Positions 43,168-54,200 of a stretch of DNA of 64,000 nt are shown here, one piece after another. Under the pieces are notes generated by a model. That model saw only the letters and a list, made by a program, of their open reading frames with translations, ran no database searches and was not told the DNA's origin. Both the position numbers and the translations under genes were made by a program. Every line of letters begins with the position of its first letter. Position 1 is the first letter of the stretch. The stretch spans positions 124,001-188,000 of the forward strand of contig JALHOZ010000002.1 in the NCBI GenBank assembly GCA_022842725.1, read 5' to 3'. This DNA comes from Saprospiraceae bacterium. Lineage in GTDB: Bacteria > Bacteroidota > Bacteroidia > Chitinophagales > Saprospiraceae.

Positions 43168-44205
43168 ATGATAGCCCTCGTTTTATTAACCATTTTTTTG
43201 TTTGTTCTAGAAGTATTTTACTTCCGTGTAGCTGATCGCTATCATATCATCGACAAACCCAATGAAAGAAGTTCGCATACGACCATCACGCTGAGAGGTG
43301 GCGGCATCATTTTTCCGATAGCCTGGTTGTGTTTTTTTATAGTCTCGGGAGGATTATTCCCTTGGTTTACCTTGGGTTTGGTTTTGGTTTCTGTAGTGAG
43401 TTTTTGGGACGATATACGCCCGTTACATAATGGTATCCGGTTGGTAAGCCATGTAGCCGGATTTATTTTGTGTTTTTATGAATTAGGACTATGGTTGGAC
43501 TATCCTTTGTGGGTGATGTTGTTATTACTAACAGGAAGTATTGCGGCACTCAATATCATCAATTTTATGGACGGTATTAATGGGTTGACCGGGATGTATG
43601 CCTTGTCTGTTTTGGTGCCGGTTGTTTGGCTTGAGGATGTTTTTTTTACGGTGTCAGTATATAATCCCTGGGTGGTTGTGTCCTTATCTTTGATCGTTTT
43701 CGGATTTTTTAATTTCAGAAAAAAAGCCAAATGTTTTGCAGGCGATGTGGGAAGTGTTTCTATGGGTTTTATCCTTATTTTTTTAGTCCTGGGGCTGATG
43801 TTCGAAAGGTGGTCGACTGACATGTTGACCTTGTCACCTAAAGATACTACCTCATCATTTGATTCCAAATATATTCTGTTGTTTGTGGTATATGGTGTTG
43901 ATGGGGTTTTGACTATCGTACAGCGGCTGTACAACCGTGAAAATATTTTTAAAGCCCATCGCAAACATCTGTATCAATTGTTGGTCAACGAAAAAGGATG
44001 GCCGCATCTGGTGGTAGCAGGTACATATGCTTCCATTCAGTTGATGATCAGTTTTTGGGTAATAAACTATTTTGTTACCTTTTACCACACAGTGTGTCTG
44101 ATCTTCGGGTTATGTTTGTTTTATATACTGATTAAATATTTCATGGTTATTTTACCACTAAGAACAAATTTAACCACTAAGGTCACTGAGGAGTTTAGAG
44201 TTTAA
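43168..44205 (+). CDS. WecA/WbpL-like undecaprenyl-phosphate HexNAc-1-P transferase
   Basis: This initiating transferase moves a HexNAc-1-phosphate to undecaprenyl phosphate at the inner membrane. Motifs of the MraY/WecA family: KPNERSSHTTITLRGGG, WDDIRPL, NFMDGINGLTGM (magnesium site), CFAGDVGSVSMGFI and AHRKHLYQLL near the end. There are about ten membrane segments in 345 residues. The last 18 codons (from 44152) run through ACCACTAAG repeat units and give ILPLRTNLTTKVTEEFRV, so the native C-terminus was extended or replaced by repeat DNA. It closes the 28 kb cassette. Confidence 0.93.
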   Translation: MIALVLLTIFLFVLEVFYFRVADRYHIIDKPNERSSHTTITLRGGGIIFPIAWLCFFIVSGGLFPWFTLGLVLVSVVSFWDDIRPLHNGIRLVSHVAGFILCFYELGLWLDYPLWVMLLLLTGSIAALNIINFMDGINGLTGMYALSVLVPVVWLEDVFFTVSVYNPWVVVSLSLIVFGFFNFRKKAKCFAGDVGSVSMGFILIFLVLGLMFERWSTDMLTLSPKDTTSSFDSKYILLFVVYGVDGVLTIVQRLYNRENIFKAHRKHLYQLLVNEKGWPHLVVAGTYASIQLMISFWVINYFVTFYHTVCLIFGLCLFYILIKYFMVILPLRTNLTTKVTEEFRV

Positions 44206-44545
44206 TTGTTTAATGTTTAATTGTTTAAGGTTTAGAGTTTAAATGTTTATGGTTTAATTGTTTAATGAACTATTCCGAAGTAAGTCCCACTTTTTCAACA
44301 TTAAACGTTCAACAATCAACAATCAGCGCCCTTAGTGGTAAAAATCGAATTTTGTGTAGAGTTTAGAGTTTAAGGTGTAATGTATAAAGTAAGACTCACT
44401 TTCATAAACATTAAACATTAAACGTTCAACAACCAACATTCAACCTTCAACCTCTAATGTTTAAAGTACGTCTCACTTTCATAAACATTAAACATTAAAC
44501 GTTCAACAATCAACAATCAAAATCTCAGCTCTTAGTGGTTATCCC
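44151..44545. repeat. composite repeat array overlapping the transferase end
   Basis: It begins inside the coding region with two ACCACTAAG units. TTTAATTG/TTTAATG units follow to 44265, then core copies (44276-44296, 44383-44403 and 44465-44481), each followed by ATTAAAC/CAACAATCAAC units, with TTAGTGGTAAAA units near 44331-44344 and 44527-44537. A copy spanning 44327-44432 is almost identical to 62183-62293. Confidence 0.93.
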
Positions 44546-44700
44546 CAAGAAGGCCCCGAATATCCCTTAAAAAATAAAATTTAATCCTTCATTAAATATA
44601 TCAATTTACATTTTTGCGTGGTTTTTTGATAACTTTACGTCAAAGGTGTAGATGTTTTCCTTTTTGTATTAATTAAGTAAAATGTAGAGATACCAACTGA

Positions 44701-44964
44701 AAACATCTCCAAACCGTCAAATCCGGTATCACCGATTGGGCTTCGATAAAGTTTAGAAATGAAAATGAACTCTCAGGTAAAAGCATCAATCCTGAGCAAT
44801 TGTATATAGAGGAGATAATTCAACATAAAATAGAATTTAATCAAAGATTTATACGAAATCCGACGATCGGTCAATATTTTCAGATCATATTCAAAACAAT
44901 ATTTAAGGCCTGGTTAGCACACTTTACATTCCAAACCTTTAATTTTCAAGGGAATAATTTGTAA
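44701..44964 (+). pseudogene. C-terminal remnant of a bacterial sugar transferase (WcaJ-like)
   Basis: This open stretch without a start codon reads VKSGITDWASIKFRNENELS, then INPEQLYIEEIIQHKIEFNQ and YFQIIFKTIFKAW before TAA at 44962. The order of these blocks matches the C-terminal end of PF02397 sugar transferases (PGITGWASI, NPE-YY, IIFKT). The N-terminal membrane helix and the catalytic part are absent, and the frame is closed by a stop at 44698. This family starts repeat units by a different mechanism from the WecA-like gene just upstream, so it is probably the relic of a former initiating enzyme. The rest of 44546-45087 holds nothing that I recognise. Confidence 0.62.
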
Positions 44965-45087
44965 GATAAAAGATACAGTAATGTTTTTGATAATATATAA
45001 AGTATTAAAAAATATTATTTCAATATATTACCAAAATTAAATTATATGAAAATTTATGCAAAAATATATTAAGACAACTCTCTGTTG

Positions 45088-45095
45088 TACTTTTG
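45088..45095 (+). promoter_or_regulatory. candidate -7 box for the giant surface protein
   Basis: TACTTTTG fits TAnnTTTG and lies 140 bases before the preferred ATG at 45235. No clear TTTG is seen at the right distance upstream, so this is only a partial promoter. It would leave a leader of about 130 bases. Confidence 0.35.
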
Positions 45096-45234
45096 AGGTT
45101 ATTAATCATTGTGAAGTTCAGTCAGGACAGGGCAGCATACAACGGCGATGTTGGTCAAGTTCGATCAGATAATGAGCCGCAAATCAACATATGCCATTAA
45201 CCCAACAAATTCAACAAATCATCAAAGTAAAAAT

Positions 45235-48200
45235 ATGAACCACATCTCCATTTTCCGCAACGCTACAGTAGTAATACTTTTTATTTTGATATCATGGGTA
45301 GCTAATGCACAACCGACGGTGATGTCTCTTAATCAAGATGTTAGTGGTACTTATGCCAACACCACAATGACTCTTGTGGGAGCTGCTTTCAAACTCCGTG
45401 TGCAAGAAGATGCAGTAGGTACAAGCTCAGGCACTCGAAACTGGCAATTTAATTCAGACTCTTATGGCAATACCTGGGGTGCGAGAAGTGCCAATACTTT
45501 GACTTCATATAATGCTGTGATTGCCCCTAATATTACTACAGCCTCCGGAAACTGGGCAAACGCCTGTTCCCCCGGCTGCTATAATGCATTTGGTAAATTG
45601 CCGGCTACGCTGCCAAACAATTATTATACGTACACTATCATGAGAGGTACGTCCTATGCCAGTCAGCGTATGTCTGTGTTGGAAACCAGCTATAACCCTG
45701 TAACGATTGATGCTGTGGCTCAAGCAGCAGGGACTTTTGGTTCAAGAACGATTACGATTACTACTTCGGGTACACCTGATGCTGCTGAAAATATTTTTGT
45801 ACGATACAGTACCAATAGTTATGTTGCATCTACCATTGTACAGGCAACCGGGTCCGGAACTACCTGGACAGCCACTATTCCTGCGCAAAGTGCTGCTGTA
45901 AGTTTTTACGTATATTCCAGCAACAGAAGCAAGGCAGCCATTGATGCTGATGTAACCAGTTTTTCAACACAGGAAGTACATGACTTAAGTACCTTAAATC
46001 TAAATAATAATGCCGGTTCAAATTATTCCTACTTCCCGGTCAATGTTACTTCAACAGGTGGGACGACAAGTGCCACATATGCAACATTAGCTGCAGCAAT
46101 TGCAGCTATAAATGGAGGAACGCATACCGGTACTATTGTATGTACCGTAAATGACGGATATACAGAAACGGCTCCGCCAGGTGGATTTATATTAACAACG
46201 TATATTTCTAATACTTCTGCTACACCTGTTGTTTTTCAACGATCAAATACTGGCGGGGCAAAACCTATATTTAATGCTGGAGTTGGGACATCTACTAATA
46301 ATGATGCAATATTTAAACTTATAGGTAATGATTTTATCACCATTGATGGATTTGATTTACGCGAAAGCGCAGGTAATATAACTTCAACAACTCAAGTAGA
46401 ATGGGGAATTGCGTTATTATACACTACAACAACAAATGGGGCTCAAAACAACACCATTCAGAATTGTAACATTACTTTAAACAGAACCTATGCCAATACA
46501 TTTGGTATCTATAGTAATGTACGTCATTCTTCTACAAGCGCTACTACACAATCCGACATCACAACTGCGGCAGGATCGAATAGTGGTAATAAAATATATG
46601 GCAATACCATCAGTAATGTCAATATGGGAATTACGTTTATCGGATGTGGTGCCACAGGTGGGACTGCATTACAGGATCAGGGTAATGATATAGGTGGATC
46701 TTCAGCTGCGACAGGAAATACCATAACAAACTGGGGTGGTCTGTCCGCAATTGCCTCATATGTTTCTAATTCCGGCTCCATCTATGGCATATTATTAAAT
46801 CATCAGCAGGGAGTCAATTGTTCTTATAACACACTTACCAGTGCATCTTTTTCATCTAATATTGGTTCAAGAGGTATTTTTTTAGTTTATACTGCTTTGG
46901 TACCTAATGCCGGAACTTTTACCAATACCATCAGCAATAACACGATCACAATAACCAATTCAACCAGTAGTACATTCGAAATGATCCGCAGCGAGGGTAT
47001 GACAACTGCATTGAGCGGGGTAACTATTAATTTGAATAACAACAGCCTTATTAACTGTTCCACTCCTGGTAACTTTGTCGGCGTTATAAATACTTCTGCA
47101 CCTGGTACATTGAATATGAACGGTAACATTGTCAGAGGTATTGTTTTGAGTGGCTCGGGTTCCGGTTTTACAGGGGTGTCCAATACCGGTGCCGTAGTTA
47201 CTTCCATCAATCAGAACGACAACCAGATAGGAAATGCAACCGGTGGGGCGGTAACATATAGTGTTACCAGTTCTGGTACGTTTTTCGGCGTAAGCAACAC
47301 AGGTGGAGCTTCAACTGCTGCGTTGACGATTACCGGCAATGATGTGAGGGGGATCACCTATTCTACTTCAGGTTCGGGAGCACATACTTATATTAATAAT
47401 ACAGCTGCGACATTATCTCAAAACATTAGTAGTAATACATTTACGGCACTCGATGTTAACACTACGAGTAACGTAACTTTCATTTCAAACAATGTGGCAC
47501 TTCCAACAGGTGGTTCATTAACAGCAAGCAGTAATTCATTAGCAGGAACAATACCCTCAACTGCTTTAAGTTTTAGAAAAAGTGGTGCTGGTGGTACAGT
47601 TACATTATATTTGACAACGAATGCGCCTTCTTCCGTTACTACAACTACAAAAACAGCACAAAATAACAATTTCTCCAATATCTCTATTACAGGGGCAACA
47701 ACCATGAATGGATGGATGGATATTGAGGGTGCTGCTGCTGGATTGACCAAAACTATAACTGGGAATACCTTTAGCAACTGGACTTGTGGTTCATCTGCCG
47801 TTACAGCGCTTCAAGTAGGTTATTGTTTGGGTACCTCAGCAATAAGTTCGAATACCATTTCCAACATAACAGGAAGTGGTGCCATCACAGGAATTTCATT
47901 ACTATCAAACAATGTGGTTATAGCTGGAGTAAATACCAATACACTCAGCGGTTTAGCATCAACTGGAACGGGGGGAGCAGTTACAGGCATTTCAAGTGCT
48001 AGCCCAACAGTAACATTTAATTCTAATACAATCAGTTCATTATCTTCTTCTAGCACGACTGCAACAGTAGCAGGTATTAGTTCATCTGGAGCTACATCAA
48101 CAATAAGTAATAATACTGTCAATACACTTTCATGTGTAGGATCTGCTTCAGGTGTAACCAATGGTATAATGGTAACAGCTGGTACTACGATCAATGTTTT

Positions 48201-51200
48201 TAAAAATAAAATTTATGACATTGCAACTACCGGTGCGTTTTCTGCGTCACCAGGTGTTAATGGTATAGTGCTTTCGGGAGCAGTAGCTTCAGTAACTGCA
48301 ACTGTTCATAATAACTTAATTGGCGATTTAAGAGCCGCTGCAGCAAATTCAACGGATGCTATTCGTGGTATATCTGTTACAGCCACAGGGACAACCAGTA
48401 CTTATAATGTATATTACAATACAGTACATCTTGCAGCTACTTCCTCCGGAACCAATTTCGGTACTTCAGGTATCTTCCATACAGCAAGTGCCACAGCAAC
48501 AACGGCGGCTTTGAATTTGAGGAACAATATTATTGTTAATAATTCTACGGCATCAGGTACAGGTATTGTTACTGCATTCAGGAGAAGTGCTGCTTCCACA
48601 TTAGGCAACTATGCATCTACTTCAAATAATAACTTATTTTCAAGTGCTTCCGGGTCTATTATGCACGATGGTACTACAGCGTTTACTCTCACTACTTTTA
48701 AAACAGCAGTAGGACCAACGAGAGATGCCGCATCTGTAACCGAAGTCGTATCCAATACACCTGGAACATTTTTCCAGAGCTTTACAGGTTCTTCCGCCGG
48801 ATTTTTGCATATAGTAAACGCCCTTTCCACCCAGGCAGAAAGTGGAGCTGCGACTATCAGTGGGTTTTTAGATGATTTTGACGGAGATACCAGAAATGCC
48901 ACCACGCCGGATATTGGTGCGGATGAGTTTAATGGCGTATTGGCTGACCTTAATCCTCCTGTTATCGCCTATACACCTTTAGGAAATGGATTAATAAGTA
49001 CTGATCAGACACTTACCGCCACCATCACAGATTTATCAGGTGTCCCGACCAGCGGTGCCGGACTTCCGGTGTTATATTACAGAGTTAATGCAGGTAGTTA
49101 CATAGCGGTTACCGGTACGTCCATAGGTTCCAACCAATACACATTTACTTTCGGAGCAGCTGCAACGATGGGAGGAGATGTGGTTTCGTATTATATAGTT
49201 GCGCAGGATCTGGTGGGTACACCCAATGTAACGTCATTTCCATTGGCGGGAGCCGGAGGATTTACCAGCAACCCACCGGCAGCAGCGACACCTCCTACGA
49301 CACCTAGTTCCTTTATGGCTTTAGCCGGGCTTTCCGGAATCAAAACCGTTTGTGCCTCAGGTTGCGACTACACGTCACTCACCAATGCAGGCGGCGCATT
49401 TGCGACTATCAACGGATCGGTTGTATCCGGCAATATTATACTGCAGATTACAGGCGACCTGACCTCAGAGTCAGGTACAAATGCTTTAAATGCTTTTGCC
49501 AGCCCTTTTACCCTGACCATAAATCCAACTGCGGCAGTAAATGTGGTATCAACAGCCAGCGCAGCCAATCTCATCAATTTTAATGGTGCGGATAGGGTGA
49601 CCATTGATGGGTTGAACAGTAGCGGTAATAGCCTGACTTTTGATAATCCGTTTACCGGAGGAACCACCTTTGCCCTGACTAATGATGCCACCAATAATAC
49701 CATACAAAATTGTACGATAAAAGGGGGCAATACCAGTGTCACTTCGGGTGTTGTCGTGTTTGGTACAGGAACCACCACCGGTAATGACGGGAATACATTT
49801 GCCAATAATGCTATCACCGCATCAGGAACCAATTTCCCTGCAAATATTATTTATTCCGCAGGTACCAGTGCAGCTATTGACAACAGTGGAAATACCCTTA
49901 ACAATAATACCATTTCGGATTATTTCAGCGCAACGCTGATCACGGCAGGGGTAAATCTATCTGCCACCGGTAATTCGGCGTGGACGATAACAAATAATAA
50001 ATTGTTTCAAACGGCTACAAGAATTTATACTTCCGGCAATACCCACAATGGTATTTTTGTGGGTACAGGTGCAGGATACACGATCACAGGCAATACCATT
50101 GGATTTGCCAATGCATCGGGTACCGGTACCACCAATATGGTAGGTAACTCGGTGGCGCTTACAGGCACTTTTCCATCTTCTTATACGACCACGGGCACTT
50201 CCAATGGTACGCGCTACATTGGTTTAAATTGTGCGTTTACGGTCGGAGGTACTGTTTCTTCTATTCAAAACAATACCATTGGTGGTTTTGCCTTGTACAC
50301 GAGCAGTGGTTCAACAACCACTAACGGTGTTTGGTGTGGCATCAATATCACCAGTGGTAATGCAAATGTGGGCACAAGTAACGGTAATACCATAGGTGCT
50401 GCCACGGGGTCAAATGCTGTTTATGTAGCAAGTACAACCGCCGGCGCAGCAGTGGTAGGGATTTATGCTACAAGTACCAATACGGTCAGCATACAAAACA
50501 ATACCGTTGCCGCCATAGATGCAGTAGGTACGACCGCTACACTCAGCGGAGCATTCACCGGAATTGATGTAGCCGGTACAGGCGGCGTATTTACTATCAG
50601 CAGCAATACCATAGGAAACACTACGGCCAATAATATCCGTACAGGTTACACGCTGACCAGTTCAAACCTGTCCAATACAGGTACCATAACATCGACTACA
50701 GGCAGCATCAGTCCTATTGTAGGTATCAGACATACGGCTACAGGCTCTACAGTCACTATTAATTCTAACATCTTACAGGGATGGCAAAACGGTACTACAG
50801 CAGGGGGGACATTAACTGGAATTACCAGTACAGGAGCTGTAGCATCAGGTGCCACGATTAACAATAACCAATTGGGAACCACGACTCAAGGGTGGATCAA
50901 TTATAGCTTTGCCAATACCAATTCTACTGCAGCTACCGGAATTAATTCAACTGGTACAAGTGGGACCGCCACTTCTCACACCATCCAAAGTAATGATTTC
51001 AGGGGAATTACATTTTCCGTCTCGGGAGTAATGGCATTTAATTTTGTTAACCTGGCTCCGATTGGTACTGCTACGAATCATGCAGCAACGGTCAGTAACA
51101 ATACTTTTACCAATATCTCTTTAAATACGACGGGAAGTGTTACGTTTATCTCACATAACTATTCCATGCAGTCGGGTTCCAGCCAAACCATTTCAGGCAA

Positions 51201-54200
51201 CTCTATCGTTACGGCCTTTGCAAAAACGGCTGCCGGTGGTACGGTTACGATGACAACAACCGGTGCAAGTTCACCCAATGGTACTACTTCGACCGTTACT
51301 AATAATGACTTCTCAAATGTCACAGTAACTGGAGCTACGGGGATTACCGGTATTACCAATTCCGATGGATCCAGCTCAAGCCCGGCAAAAATATGTACGG
51401 GGAACACATTAAGCAATTGGACAACCGGTGCAGGGGCAATTACCGCTATCAATTATTCTTATATTGGTGGTCCCACTTCCAGTATCAGTAATAATACCAT
51501 CAGCAACATAACAGGTCAGTCATCTATTGCAGGCATGAATATTGGAAATAGTTTCAATGGTGCTTCAACCCTGAACATAGCCAATAATATCCTTAGTAAC
51601 TTTAACTCAAGCAGCGGATTTTTAGAGGGAATTCGTTGTAATAATGTTTCCACTGTGGTTAATATCAATAATAATGAAATTAGGACTCTGTCTACATCTG
51701 CGAGTACATCATTAATTGGTCTTGTCGTTAGCGGTGCCTTAAACACTAATGTGTTCAAAAATAAAATTTTTGATTTATCAAGCAGTAATGTAACTTCATC
51801 TGTGACAGGTTTACAAGTAACTGATGTTACTACCACACTTAATGTATTTAATAATCTGATTGGCGATTTGCGTGCACCTGCTGCATCGGTCACCTCTCCC
51901 ACTTCAGCGATAACCGGTATCGGTTTATTTACAACAAACATTGTTTCGACGCATAATATATATTACAATACCATTTATATCAATGGAACATCTTCGGGTG
52001 CCAATTTTGGTACATCTGGAATATTACACACTTCCAGTGCTACAGCAACAACGGGAGCTTTAAACCTTAGAAACAACATTATTGTCAATACATCTACACC
52101 AAACGGAACGGGATTGACAGTAGCTTACCGCCGCACTGGCACATCGCTTAATAATTATGCTGCTACTTCCAACAATAATCTTTTCTTTGCAGGAACACCA
52201 GGAGCTTCCAATGTGATTTTTAGCGATGGAACCAACACCGATCAAACGTTAGCTGCTTTCAAATCAAGGGTTTCTGCGAGAGAAACAGCTTCTATCTCTG
52301 AAAATCCGAACTGGCAAAGCATAGTCGGGTCCAGTGCCGACTTCTTAAAGTTTAACACGGCAACACCGACCGGTATCGAAAGTGGTGGCGCTGCCATCAG
52401 TGGTTACACTGACGACTTTAGCGGAACCAGCCGTAACGCAACCACACCGGATCTGGGTACATGGGAGCTTACAGGAACTCCGCTACCATCCTGTACAGGT
52501 ACGCCAGCTTTATCCACCATTACCGGCGGTACCACACCAATATGTAGTGGATTCTCAGGTGGCACATTGGCATTGAGCACAACCTACACGGATTTAGGAA
52601 TTACCTATCAGTGGAAATCAAGCACTACTTCGGGTGGTCCCTACAATACTATTTTAGGAACTGTGGCAAGTCAGGTAACAGGAATGTTAACACAAACTAC
52701 CTATTATATTTGTGAGATTACCTGTACCAATAGTAGTATGACGTTTACCACGGATGAGAAAGCGATTGTGGTTAATGTTTTACCAACGGTGACAGTATCG
52801 CCAACATCCGGTACTTATTGTACACCGGGTGGCACACCCATTACCTTAACAGGTGATGGCGCTTCAACATATACCTGGGTAGGTACGGGTACCCCGGGTC
52901 TGTCAGCCACAAGCGGCAATCCCGTCACCGCCAGTCCGTCAACGAATACCACCATTACCGTAACCGGTACGGATGGCAACGGATGTATCAATACAGCAAC
53001 AGCAATTATAGCATCTTTAGCCACACCTGCTACTCCAACCACCACACCATATTCAATATGTATTGGCGAAACAGTGCCGGGCGGTCAAGGAGTTACTAGT
53101 TCAGTTCCAACTGTAACCGCTACGCAGACGATTAATTTTACTGTTTCCGGTCAGCCAACAGAAACAAATGCTGCCCCGGGTAACGTAGTTGCAAGTGCCA
53201 CAATGACAGCTTTACCGGCTGGTTCTACCGTAACAGGGATTACTTTAAATTATCCGGGTCTTATTGCATTATCAGCTTCCTGGAGATCAGATATCAGGTT
53301 GGGACTTAGTGGAGCGCTTATCAATGCGGCAGCTCAGGGTACAGGTGCGCCAGGTAGTGCCGGTACTTTTGATTATACCCGAACAGCTACATCAGGAATT
53401 ACAGGTACTCCGCTTGCAGGAGGTACAGTTAATTTATTATATTGGGATAATTTTAACGATAATACAGGAGGAGCTGAAGCTACGTTTCCTACAGGAGCTG
53501 CGGTTGCTTCCTTAATTGTTTCCTATTCTTATCCGGATCCGTCAAGTGTTAGTTGGTTCACAACCGCAACGGGAGGAACAGCCTTAGGAACAGGAACACC
53601 ATTCAACCCGGTTGGTGTTGACCCGGCGCTTCCAAACACGAATACGGCAGGCGATTACACATATTTCGCACAAGTTTCTAATGGTGCTTGTCCATCCACT
53701 CGAACCGCTGCGGTATTTACCGTTTCTTCGGGCGCAGCCATCACAACAAATCCTGCTGCTGCATCTGCATGTGTTGGTACAAATGCGAGTTTCACAGTAG
53801 TTGCCACCGGCGCTGGTTTATCATACACCTGGGAATTAAGTACCGACAATGGAGGATCTTGGAATCCTGTCGTAAATGGAGGGGTATATAGTAATGCTAC
53901 TACAGCAACTTTAAATTTAACCGGAGTCACAGGTTTAATGAATAATTACCAATATCGGGTAAATGTTACAGCTACCTGCGGAAGCCCGGTTACAAGCACA
54001 GTGTCCATACTCACCGTCACCACACCATTAGCTGGCATCAACACTTCTGCAACAACCATCTGTGCGGGTGAAAGTGCTACCCTCACGGAAAACGGCGGTA
54101 CCGCTACATCCTGGAGCTGGGCTCCCGGTGGAGCTACTCTACAGGCCATTACCGTTTCACCCGCTACTACAACAACCTATACGGTGACAGCTACTGTGAA

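Noticed and set aside
45148-45234. Upstream ATG of the giant gene as its true start
   Set aside because: It would put 29 polar residues before a clear signal peptide; ATG 45235 gives a normal signal.
51516-51941. Long minus-strand open frames across the giant gene (for example 49368-49832, 51516-51941 and others)
   Set aside because: They are mirror frames of a Thr/Ser/Asn-rich repetitive gene, with biased residue content, no family motif and no promoter.
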